Assembly (NCBI GenBank): GCA_025359585.1
Contig: JANYFX010000233.1
Span: forward strand, 1-17,701
Origin: Rhizobacter sp.
Lineage (GTDB): Bacteria; Pseudomonadota; Gammaproteobacteria; Burkholderiales; Burkholderiaceae_C
Direction of reading: 5' to 3'
DNA length: 17,701 bases
This document shows, in pieces, positions 1 to 6,089 of the stretch; the first letter of the stretch is position 1, and every line of letters starts with the position of its first letter. Under the pieces are notes generated by a model that saw only the letters and a list, made by a program, of their open reading frames with translations, did no database searches and was not told where the DNA came from. Position numbers and translations under genes: made by a program.

Positions 1-70
1 CGCTGCCGGCAAGGCTGCCGACGCCGCCAAGGACGCTGCTGGCAAGGCCGCCGACGCTGTCAAGAAGTAA
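1..70 (+). CDS. C-terminal end of an Ala/Lys-rich repeat protein (partial, LEA-like 11-mer repeats)
   Basis: Only the last 22 codons and the TAA stop (68-70) are inside the window; the 5' part is missing. The visible tail is two tandem 11-residue units, AAGKAADAAKD then AAGKAADAVKK, encoded by two similar 33-base units (2-34 and 35-67). Regular Ala/Lys/Asp spacing with period 11 predicts a highly charged amphipathic helix. It resembles group 3 LEA-like stress proteins and the Ala/Lys-rich tails of bacterial histone-H1-like or phasin-like proteins. The repeat is seen directly; the family cannot be decided without the N-terminus. A strong terminator follows 20 bases after the stop, so this is the last gene of its transcript. 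Confidence 0.75.
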   Translation, partial: AAGKAADAAKDAAGKAADAVKK

Positions 71-90
71 TCGGTTCACTCCGGTTCGTG

Positions 91-117
91 AAAAAGCCGC
101 CCTCGGGCGGCTTTTTT
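91..117. terminator. Bidirectional Rho-independent terminator
   Basis: A perfect GC stem, GCCGCC (96-101) pairing with GGCGGC (106-111) around a CTCG loop, is extended by five A residues on the left and six T residues on the right. Read on the + strand it ends the Ala/Lys-rich gene. Read on the minus strand the A run becomes a T run, so it also ends the transcript that finishes with the metallo-hydrolase gene (stop at 163). The remaining bases, 118-162, show no gene. Confidence 0.93.
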
Positions 118-162
118 GTGCCCCGCTGCCGGGCGCCGTGAGCGCTTGGCCGCCCGGAGGCA

Positions 163-939
163 TCAGTCCAGTTTGAGCCAGCCGAAGCCTTCAAGTGGAT
201 CGGCCACGACGATGTCTCGGGGCGCAGCACCGCAGGCCTGCGCCAGCGCCGCGCGCGCGAGGTCGGGCCGGTTGTTCTGCTCGCTGAGGTGAGCCGCCAC
301 CAGGTGCCGCAGGCCGTTGTGCATGATGGCCGAAAGGATCTCCGCAGCCGTCTCGTTCGAGAGGTGGCCATAACGCCCGCCGATGCGCGCTTTCAAAGAC
401 GCCGGGTAGCGCGACGACGCGAGCATCTCGCGGTCGTGGTTGCACTCCAGCAGCAGCGCGTCGCAGCCTTGCAGGCTCGCAAGAAGGTGCGGCGTGATCG
501 AACCGACGTCGGTCAGCACGCCGAGGTGGCGCGCGCCGTTCGAGACCCGCAACTGCAGCGGCTCCTGCGCGTCGTGAGCGACCGTGTACGGGCTGAGCAG
601 CAGGTCACCGACGCTGATGGGCTGGCCGTCGCGAGCGAACTGCAGCAGACCTTCGGCGTCGGGCGCGCCGATCGCGCGCCACGTTCCCCGGCTCATCCAC
701 AGCGGCAAGCGGTGGCGCCGGGCCAGTGCCACCGCGCACCCCACGTGGTCGCCATGCTCGTGGGTCACGAACACGGCGTCGAGGTCTTCGGTGCGCAGGC
801 CCGCACGGGCCAGACGAGATTCGAGCTCGCGGGCCGAAAAGCCGCAGTCGATCAGGACCCGGCTGGTGGTCGCGCCACTCGTGGCCTCGACCACCGTGGC
901 GTTGCCTGCGCTGCCGCTGCCCAGGCTGCAAAAGCGCAT
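163..939 (-). CDS. MBL-fold metallo-hydrolase (YycJ/PhnP-like)
   Basis: A 258-residue protein of the metallo-beta-lactamase fold. It begins MRFCSLGSGSAGN, typical of the YycJ/COG1235 branch. The metal-binding motif HEHGDH is at residues 60-65 (H60, H62, D64, H65). Further likely ligands are in VAHDA, LTDVG, YGHLSNE and the late AAHLSEQNNRP. These point to a two-metal phosphodiesterase or nuclease-like hydrolase of unknown substrate; no signal peptide, so cytoplasmic. The start was chosen because the glycine-rich opening strand begins there, although the frame is open much further upstream; the GTG codon just before the ATG is an alternative. It lies 23 bases after bamC in the same direction and is the last gene before the shared terminator, so it is probably co-transcribed with dapA-bamC. 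Confidence 0.9.
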   Translation of the reverse strand: MRFCSLGSGSAGNATVVEATSGATTSRVLIDCGFSARELESRLARAGLRTEDLDAVFVTHEHGDHVGCAVALARRHRLPLWMSRGTWRAIGAPDAEGLLQFARDGQPISVGDLLLSPYTVAHDAQEPLQLRVSNGARHLGVLTDVGSITPHLLASLQGCDALLLECNHDREMLASSRYPASLKARIGGRYGHLSNETAAEILSAIMHNGLRHLVAAHLSEQNNRPDLARAALAQACGAAPRDIVVADPLEGFGWLKLD

Positions 940-962
940 CACCGGGCTCGCACCAGAGTGGC

Positions 963-2120
963 TTACTTCAGTTCTTCGAGCAGCGTTGCCGCGATGCGCT
1001 TGCCTGCTTCGCCGTTCTCCGGCGCGCCCTGACCGTTCAGCACGCTCACCACGCTGCGGTCGCCCGCGCCCTTGACCGACACGCGGTACTTGGCCGGGCC
1101 ACCGTCTTTCTTGTCCAGGCCGAAGAGCTTGGCGAAAAAGCCGGGTTCTTCCTTGCCCATGTTCGCCGGGTCGATGTAGCGCACAAAGTAGACACCCTGG
1201 CTGCGGTCGCGGTCTTCGACCGTGAAGCCGCTGCGGTCGAGCGCCACGCCGACACGCCGCCATGCGCGGTCGAAGCCATCGTCGACCTGCAGGGTCGCCG
1301 CCGTCTGGCCTTCGAGGATGCGCGCACGGACTGCCGTGCCCGCCGGCCCGGCCGCACCAGCCGTGCCGCCAGCCGCCTTCGCGGCTTCTTCTTTCGCGCC
1401 GAGCTTGAGCATCAGGCGCGACAGGAATTCGCCTTCGAGTTGCGGTTCCGCCGGGCGTGGTTGCCAGATCGTGTTTTCCCTGCTTTGGCCGGTGACGACC
1501 TCGATCATTCCGCGGTGGGTGATGTAGATCTCGCTGCCTTCGCCGCTGCGCTCCAGGCGGGTGCGGAACTTGTCGCGTTCGCCGGTAGAGTACAGGCCGT
1601 CGAGCACCTTGCCGATCGACGAGCGGATGAAGTCTTGCGGCAGCTTGGCGCGGTTTTCGGCCCAGTCGGTTTCCATGACACCGGCGCTCGGCTCGTCGGT
1701 AGCGAGGCGGAAGCCGCGCTCTTTCCAGAAAGCCTGAAGCTGCGGCCAGAGTTGTTCTGGCGTGAGGCTGGTGCGCAGCCAGCGCTCGTTGCCCAGGCGC
1801 TCGATGCGCATGTCGCCGATGGCTTGCGGCGCGACCGTGATGGGCACGGAAGCCGCTGCGGCGGGTGCCGACGCGGCCGCGCCGGCCTGGTAGGACGCCG
1901 CACTCACTGCGGCGCCCTGTGTTTGCTGGTAGCGAGAGTCGCGCGTCAGCTGCGTGAGGTCAGGCGGCACGTCGAGGCCGGCGGTTTTTTCACCGCCGCT
2001 GCGGTAGTCGACCTTGTCGCCACTCAGCGTGTCTCCGACGATGGAACAACCGAACAGCGAACAGAGTGTGGCGGCCAGAACGAGGCCGCGCAGCGAAACG
2101 AAGGAAGGGGAACGGCTCAA
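963..2120 (-). CDS. bamC: Outer-membrane protein assembly factor BamC (lipoprotein)
   Basis: A 385-residue lipoprotein of the Bam complex, which folds beta-barrel proteins into the outer membrane. The N-terminus is a lipoprotein signal peptide: Arg near the start, a hydrophobic stretch LVLAATLCSL and lipobox LFGC with Cys25 as the lipidated residue. The next residue is Ser, not Asp, consistent with outer-membrane sorting. The following segment (DKVDYRSGG, then LDVPPDLTQLTRD) matches the extended N-terminal region by which BamC binds BamD; two helix-grip domains follow. No ATG fits: the start is TTG at 2120, preceded by GGAG with good spacing. Longer in-frame starts would bury the signal peptide. 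Adjacency to dapA is a known arrangement (E. coli nlpB/dapX follows dapA). The gap to dapA is 86 bases. Confidence 0.93.
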   Translation of the reverse strand: MSRSPSFVSLRGLVLAATLCSLFGCSIVGDTLSGDKVDYRSGGEKTAGLDVPPDLTQLTRDSRYQQTQGAAVSAASYQAGAAASAPAAAASVPITVAPQAIGDMRIERLGNERWLRTSLTPEQLWPQLQAFWKERGFRLATDEPSAGVMETDWAENRAKLPQDFIRSSIGKVLDGLYSTGERDKFRTRLERSGEGSEIYITHRGMIEVVTGQSRENTIWQPRPAEPQLEGEFLSRLMLKLGAKEEAAKAAGGTAGAAGPAGTAVRARILEGQTAATLQVDDGFDRAWRRVGVALDRSGFTVEDRDRSQGVYFVRYIDPANMGKEEPGFFAKLFGLDKKDGGPAKYRVSVKGAGDRSVVSVLNGQGAPENGEAGKRIAATLLEELK

Positions 2121-2182
2121 GTGTTTCTCCGGAAAGGGGCGGACAAGCGAACCGCAATGACGCGGCGCCCCGGCAGTGGGTG

Positions 2183-2205
2183 AAAAGTCAGCGCGTGGTG
2201 CGCGC
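2183..2205 (-). terminator. Weak hairpin plus T-run after dapA (possible attenuator)
   Basis: On the minus strand, directly after the dapA stop, a 5-bp GC stem (GCGCG/CGCGC, loop CACCA) is followed by TGAC and four T residues. The stem is short and the T run is offset, so it may terminate only part of the transcripts before bamC. A partial terminator here would let dapA be made in excess over bamC. Confidence 0.35.
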
Positions 2206-2206
2206 G

Positions 2207-3088
2207 TCAAAGGAGGCCGGCGTCGAGCAGGGCTTGTCCGACCACCGCTTGCCCTGCCGGTGTGAGCGGTGTGATCGGCAGGCGCAGAGCGGCGCCGCAA
2301 AGCCCCAGCTTGGCCATCGCCCACTTGGCAGGCGCCGGGCTCGGCTCGGTGAACAAGTGGGTGTGCAGCGGCATCAGCTTCAGGTGGATGGCCGCAGCTT
2401 CCTTGGCTCGGCCGGCCATCGCCGCCATGCACAGTTCGTGCATCAACTTCGGCGCCAGATTGGCCGTGACGCTCACGTTGCCGTGGCCACCCAGCAGCAT
2501 CAGCGCAACGGCCGAGCCGTCGTCACCCGAGTAGACCGAGAAGCCGGCCGGCGCGCGCTTGATGAGCCACGAGGCGCGGTCGATCTCACCGGTGGCTTCT
2601 TTCACGCCGACGATGCCCGGCACCTGCGCCAAGCGCAGGGTGGTCTCGACTGCCATGTCTGCCACGGTTCGGCTGGGCACGTTGTAGAGCACCATCGGGA
2701 TGTCGACCGCTTCGGCGATGGCCTTGAAGTGGCGGTAGATGCCTTCTTGCGACGGCTTGTTGTAGTAGGGCACGACCGACAAGGTGCAGTCTGCACCGAC
2801 CTTCAGCGCGTAGCGCGAGAGCTCGATCGCCTCGGCGGTGGAATTGCCGCCCGCGCCAGCCATGATCGGCACGCGCCCTTTGGCATGCTCGACGGCCACG
2901 CGGATGATTTCGCAGTGTTCTTCGACCGACACGGTCGGTGACTCGCCCGTCGTGCCGACCACGCCGACGCAGTCGGTGCCCTCGGCCACGTGCCAGTCGA
3001 TCAGGCGGCGCAGGCCGTCGTAATCGACGCTGCCGTCTTCCTGCATCGGCGTGACGAGCGCCACGATGCTGCCGTTGATAACTTTCAT
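2207..3088 (-). CDS. dapA: 4-hydroxy-tetrahydrodipicolinate synthase DapA
   Basis: A 293-residue TIM-barrel enzyme, matching the usual DapA length. It condenses pyruvate with aspartate-semialdehyde, the first committed step to diaminopimelate and lysine, in the cytoplasm. All key residues are visible: GTTGES with Thr46-Thr47, the catalytic Tyr135 in LYNVPSRT, Arg140 that binds the substrate carboxylate, and Lys163 in GVKEATG, which forms the Schiff base with pyruvate. Numbering is two higher than in E. coli. The start ATG has AGAGGA just upstream and overlaps the stop of the methyltransferase gene by ATGA, so the two are translationally coupled. bamC follows downstream. The longer in-frame extension lies inside the methyltransferase gene and adds nothing conserved. 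Confidence 0.97.
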   Translation of the reverse strand: MKVINGSIVALVTPMQEDGSVDYDGLRRLIDWHVAEGTDCVGVVGTTGESPTVSVEEHCEIIRVAVEHAKGRVPIMAGAGGNSTAEAIELSRYALKVGADCTLSVVPYYNKPSQEGIYRHFKAIAEAVDIPMVLYNVPSRTVADMAVETTLRLAQVPGIVGVKEATGEIDRASWLIKRAPAGFSVYSGDDGSAVALMLLGGHGNVSVTANLAPKLMHELCMAAMAGRAKEAAAIHLKLMPLHTHLFTEPSPAPAKWAMAKLGLCGAALRLPITPLTPAGQAVVGQALLDAGLL

Positions 3089-3693
3089 GCGGGTTCCTCT
3101 GAATCCCAAGATTTTACCTGCCCGGGCGAGCCCGGCCGGCACTGCAGGCGGAAGCGCTCCGGCACGGGCTTGCCGGAGCGCTCGCGCACGGCGACGAGAC
3201 GTTGCACGAAGCGGTCCGGCTCGCTCGCGAAACCTTCTTCGAACGCGACCACACGGAGACCCTGCGTGGCTCTCAGAAGTTCACCCGGCTGCAGCAGAAA
3301 CTTCGGGTTCGAGGGTTTGCCGACGGTTTCATTGCCGGCGCTGAAAGTCTCATAAATCAGCACGCCGCTCTCGGCGACGCTGGCGATCAGCGTCGGCAGC
3401 AGCTCGCGCCAGAGGTAGTTCGTGACCACCACGGCGTCGAAGCGCCGGCCTGCCAATGGCCAGGGGCCCGATTCGATGTCGGCGAGCACCGTCTCGGCGA
3501 TGCCCTGCGAAAACGCCAGGGCCGCTTCGTCGCGGTCGACACCGGTGACGCGGCAGCCGCGCTGCGCGAACCAGCGCATGTGCCGGCCCGAGCCGCAGGC
3601 CACGTCGAGCACGCTCGCGCCGTGGGCGACAAGATGCGACCAGCGTTGCACCCAGACCGAGGCCTCGCCGCCGCCGTGGCTCGGGCCGCTCAT
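3085..3693 (-). CDS. Class I SAM-dependent methyltransferase (TehB-like), function unknown
   Basis: A 202-residue Rossmann-fold methyltransferase. Motif I is VLDVACGSGRH (about residues 28-38), the acidic residue ending strand 2 is in TGVDRDE (Asp53), and the VVVTNYLWR and VLIYETF segments match strands 4 and 5. It resembles small TehB/COG0500 methyltransferases; the substrate cannot be read from sequence. It starts 1 base after the stop of the 40-residue membrane protein (TGA-A-ATG), and its TGA overlaps the dapA ATG by 4 bases. A GGAG that could serve as ribosome-binding site lies inside the codons for the upstream protein's C-terminal Trp-Ser. Its place between a transporter and dapA suggests co-expression, not necessarily a lysine role. 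Confidence 0.88.
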   Translation of the reverse strand: MSGPSHGGGEASVWVQRWSHLVAHGASVLDVACGSGRHMRWFAQRGCRVTGVDRDEAALAFSQGIAETVLADIESGPWPLAGRRFDAVVVTNYLWRELLPTLIASVAESGVLIYETFSAGNETVGKPSNPKFLLQPGELLRATQGLRVVAFEEGFASEPDRFVQRLVAVRERSGKPVPERFRLQCRPGSPGQVKSWDSEEPA

Positions 3694-3694
3694 T

Positions 3695-3817
3695 TCAGAA
3701 ACAGCTCCAGAGCTGGTTCGCGAGCGTCATGACGACCTCGGGGCGCAGGTAGGCAGTAAACACGAGCAGCAGCGCGGCGGCCGACACGGCCCATGCGAGC
3801 GTGCGGCGCAGCTTCAT
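3695..3817 (-). CDS. 40-residue single-pass membrane protein, function unknown
   Basis: A 40-codon gene too short for many gene finders. The product begins MKLRRTLAWAVSAA: a positively charged start (Lys2, Arg4, Arg5), then one hydrophobic segment at about residues 6-23, then a short tail, LRPEVVMTLANQLWSCF, ending Trp-Ser-Cys-Phe. Lipobox and clear signal-peptidase site are absent, so I predict an inner-membrane anchor with the N-terminus inside. The case for a real gene is positional: the ATG overlaps the MFS stop by ATGA, and the stop is 1 base before the methyltransferase ATG, so it fills the gap exactly in the co-directional frame. I do not recognise the family. It may be an accessory peptide of the transporter or mainly a coupling device for the next gene. 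Confidence 0.72.
   Translation of the reverse strand: MKLRRTLAWAVSAAALLLVFTAYLRPEVVMTLANQLWSCF
3702..3715 (-). promoter_or_regulatory. Hairpin covering the likely methyltransferase ribosome-binding site
   Basis: On the minus strand, CAGCTC-TG-GAGCTG is a near-perfect inverted repeat inside the end of the 40-codon gene. Its 3' arm contains the GGAG that best fits as ribosome-binding site for the methyltransferase, about 11 bases before that ATG. If it folds, ribosomes translating the small gene would have to open it before the methyltransferase could be translated. The repeat is seen; the regulatory role is inference, and the loop is very small. Confidence 0.3.
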
Positions 3818-5028
3818 GCCGGGGCAGGCTGCGCGCGCACGATCGCCTGCTCTTTCACCGGCAGGTTGATGAGCGCAGCGAACACACCGAGCGCGACCGC
3901 GATCCACCAGACCACGTCGTAGCTGCCGGTCATGTTGTAGAGCCTGCCCCCGAGCCACGCACCGAGAAAGCTGCCGCACTGGTGGCTGAGAAACACGAAG
4001 CCACCCAGCATCGACAGGTACTTCACGCCGAAGATCTGCGCGACCAGCGCGTTGGTCGGCGGCACGGTGGAGAGCCACAGCGTGCCCATCACCGCCGAGA
4101 AGATGTAGACGCTCCAGGGCGTCAGCGGCACGTTCAGGAACGCCGTGATCGCCACCGCGCGCAGCGTATAGATCGCCGAGAGGATGTACTTCTTCGGCAT
4201 GCGCTCGCCGAGCGAGCCTGCCGCGTAGGTGCCGACCACGTTGAACAGCCCGATAAGCGCCAGCGCAGTGGTCGCCACATCAGGGGTGAGGCCGTTGTCC
4301 TTCAGGTAACTCGGCATGTGCACGCCGATGAACACGACCTGGAAGCCACAGACGAAGTAGCCTGCCATCAGCAGCAGGAAACTCGGGTGCGCGAAGGCCT
4401 CGCGCACGGCGGCTTTCATGCTCTGCTGCGGCCCCTTTGCCACTGCGACCGCAGGCTCCTTCAAGCCGAAGGCCAGCGGCACGATGGCCAGCGCCGCAAT
4501 GCCGAGGATGAACAATGCGTTCTGCCAGCCCACGCCGTTGATCAGGCCGTTTTCGACCGGCACCATCAGGAACTGGCCGAACGAGCCTGCGGCCGCCGTG
4601 ACGCCCATCGCCCAACTGCGTTTGTTGGCCGCCACGTTGCGCCCGATCACGCCGTAGACGACCGCATAGGTCGTGCCCGATTGCGCCATCCCGAGCAGCA
4701 CGCCGGCGCTGCCCATGAAACCGAGGGCCGAAGTCGACAGGCCCATGAAGATCAAGCCGAGCGCGTAGAACACGGCCCCGACGATCAACACCTTGAACGC
4801 GCCGAAGCGGTCCGACAAGGCCCCGGCAAACGGCCCGACGATGCCCCAGGACAGGTTCTGGATCGCGATCGCCAGCGCGAAGGTTTCGCGAGACCAGCCG
4901 CGGTCCATCGTGACCGGCTGCAGCCACAGGCCGAAGCCGTGGCGAATGCCCATCGAGAGGGTGACGATCAGGGCGCCGCAGATCAGCACCTGTTTCATCG
5001 AGAGCGTGGTATGGGGCACTGAAGTCAT
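3814..5028 (-). CDS. MFS transporter (monocarboxylate/oxalate-formate-like family)
   Basis: A 404-residue major facilitator protein with about 12 hydrophobic segments, located in the inner membrane. The opening region (SMGIRHGFGLWLQPV, then DRGWSRETFALA) and the loop GALSDRFGAFKVL, equivalent to the MFS motif between helices 2 and 3, match the MCT/oxalate-formate-like branch common in Proteobacteria. That branch often carries organic acids, but the substrate here is unknown. The start was placed at the first ATG before the helix 1 region; a second ATG 10 codons later (MKQVLICG) is possible. Neither has a clear ribosome-binding site, and a TACAGT hexamer sits just before the first. It follows the aldo/keto reductase by 55 bases and overlaps the 40-codon gene by ATGA. 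Confidence 0.92.
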   Translation of the reverse strand: MTSVPHTTLSMKQVLICGALIVTLSMGIRHGFGLWLQPVTMDRGWSRETFALAIAIQNLSWGIVGPFAGALSDRFGAFKVLIVGAVFYALGLIFMGLSTSALGFMGSAGVLLGMAQSGTTYAVVYGVIGRNVAANKRSWAMGVTAAAGSFGQFLMVPVENGLINGVGWQNALFILGIAALAIVPLAFGLKEPAVAVAKGPQQSMKAAVREAFAHPSFLLLMAGYFVCGFQVVFIGVHMPSYLKDNGLTPDVATTALALIGLFNVVGTYAAGSLGERMPKKYILSAIYTLRAVAITAFLNVPLTPWSVYIFSAVMGTLWLSTVPPTNALVAQIFGVKYLSMLGGFVFLSHQCGSFLGAWLGGRLYNMTGSYDVVWWIAVALGVFAALINLPVKEQAIVRAQPAPA

Positions 5029-5033
5029 CCGCG

Positions 5034-5039
5034 ACTGTA
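5034..5039 (-). promoter_or_regulatory. -10-like hexamer TACAGT before the MFS gene
   Basis: TACAGT on the minus strand matches TATAAT at four of six positions and ends 5 bases before the ATG at 5028. There is no Shine-Dalgarno sequence in that gap and no good -35 box. If used, transcription would begin at or within the start codon, giving a leaderless message and making the MFS-to-metallo-hydrolase run independent of the aldo/keto reductase. Confidence 0.3.
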
Positions 5040-5083
5040 GCCAATCGCGGCGTGGCCTGCAGTCGCCCGGCCCGCGCCGCGCT

Positions 5084-6037
5084 CTACGGTTTGACGCTCG
5101 CCAGGTCGATCGAACGCATCGCATCGGCGTCGAGTTTCAACGCGGCTGCGGCCACCAGGCCCTTCAGCTGATCGAGCGACGTGGCACTCGCGATCGGCGC
5201 GGTGATGCTCGGCCGCGCGATCTGCCACGCCAGCGCCACTTGCGCAGGCGTGCTGTTCAGGCGCGCGGCCACGCTGTCGAGCGCGGCCAGCACACCCAGG
5301 CCGTGCGGGTTGAGGTACTTCTTCGCACCTTCACCGCGCGTGCTCTTGCCCAGGTCGCTCAGCGAGCGGTACTTGCCGCTGAGAAAGCCGCTCGCCAGCG
5401 CGAAGAAGTTGATCACGCCGAGACCGTTGGCCACGCACACCGCTTCGAGCTCGGCCTCATACGCCGGGCGCTCGACGAGGTTGTAGAGCGGTTGCAGGCA
5501 TTCGTAGCGTGGCAGGCCGTGCGTCGCGCTGACCGAGAGCGCTTCCGACAGCCGCGCCGCCGTGAAGTTCGAAGCGCCGATCGAGCGCACCTTGCCGGCC
5601 TGGATCAGCTCGGCGTACGCGCCCGCCGTGTCGGCCAGCGGCGTCTTCGGGTCGTCGTCGTGCGACTGGTACAGGTCGATCACATCCGTCTGCAAACGTT
5701 TGAGCGAAGCCTCGACTGCGCTGCGGATGTAGGCCGGCGCCAGGCCGACCTTGCCGTCGCCCATGTCCTTGCCGACCTTGGTGGCGAGCACGACCCTGTC
5801 GCGCTTGCCACTCTTCTTGAGCCACTTGCCGACGATCGTCTCCGATTCGCCGCCGCTGTGGCCGGGCGCCCAGCGCGAATACACGTCGGCGGTGTCGATG
5901 AAATTCATGCCGGCATCGACCCAGGCGTCGAGCAGCTTGAACGAGGTGGCTTCGTCGACCGTCCAGCCGAACACGTTGCCGCCGAAGCAGAGCGGTGAGA
6001 CCTGCAGGCCGGATCGGCCGAGTGCGCGTTTGTCCAT
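5084..6037 (-). CDS. Aldo/keto reductase
   Basis: A 317-residue NADPH-dependent oxidoreductase of the aldo/keto reductase superfamily, a TIM barrel that reduces aldehydes or ketones in the cytoplasm. The catalytic tetrad is complete: Asp48 and Tyr53 in FIDTADVYSRW, Lys87 in LATKVG and His126 in LYQSHDDD. The cofactor end is represented by SIGASNF and the late IASATSLDQL segment. The start MDKRALGRSG is fixed by an almost perfect ribosome-binding site, AGGAGGTG, 2 bases upstream. The natural substrate cannot be told from sequence. It is divergent from parE, sharing a 52-base intergenic region, and is followed in the same direction by the MFS gene, so the two may be co-transcribed. Confidence 0.95.
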   Translation of the reverse strand: MDKRALGRSGLQVSPLCFGGNVFGWTVDEATSFKLLDAWVDAGMNFIDTADVYSRWAPGHSGGESETIVGKWLKKSGKRDRVVLATKVGKDMGDGKVGLAPAYIRSAVEASLKRLQTDVIDLYQSHDDDPKTPLADTAGAYAELIQAGKVRSIGASNFTAARLSEALSVSATHGLPRYECLQPLYNLVERPAYEAELEAVCVANGLGVINFFALASGFLSGKYRSLSDLGKSTRGEGAKKYLNPHGLGVLAALDSVAARLNSTPAQVALAWQIARPSITAPIASATSLDQLKGLVAAAALKLDADAMRSIDLASVKP

Positions 6038-6039
6038 AA

Positions 6040-6047
6040 CACCTCCT
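6040..6047 (-). promoter_or_regulatory. Strong ribosome-binding site of the aldo/keto reductase
   Basis: AGGAGGTG on the minus strand is complementary to the 16S 3' end over nearly its whole length and lies 2 bases before the ATG at 6037. It decides the start against longer in-frame options, and contrasts with the divergent parE gene, which has none. Confidence 0.85.
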
Positions 6048-6075
6048 GTGATGTCGGGCGATTCTTGCAGGCTCC

Positions 6076-6081
6076 TAGAAT
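6076..6081 (+). promoter_or_regulatory. -10-like hexamer TAGAAT directly upstream of parE
   Basis: TAGAAT matches TATAAT at five of six positions and ends 8 bases before the parE ATG. The bases between, CCGCGCCC, contain no Shine-Dalgarno sequence. With usual -10 spacing transcription would start at or 1-2 bases before the A of the ATG, giving a leaderless mRNA. No clear -35 hexamer is visible. Confidence 0.5.
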
Positions 6082-6089
6082 CCGCGCCC

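Noticed and set aside
940..1263. N-terminal extension of the metallo-hydrolase by 108 codons
   Set aside because: It overlaps the end of bamC, is Arg/Gly-rich, and the conserved MBL opening strand begins at the ATG at 939.
726..2183. Plus-strand open frame (about 485 codons) opposite bamC
   Set aside because: bamC with its lipobox and signal peptide explains the region; the antisense translation has no motif.
5751..6089. N-terminal extension of parE by 113 codons
   Set aside because: It lies over the divergent aldo/keto reductase, which has a strong ribosome-binding site, and ParE proteins begin at the region encoded from 6090.
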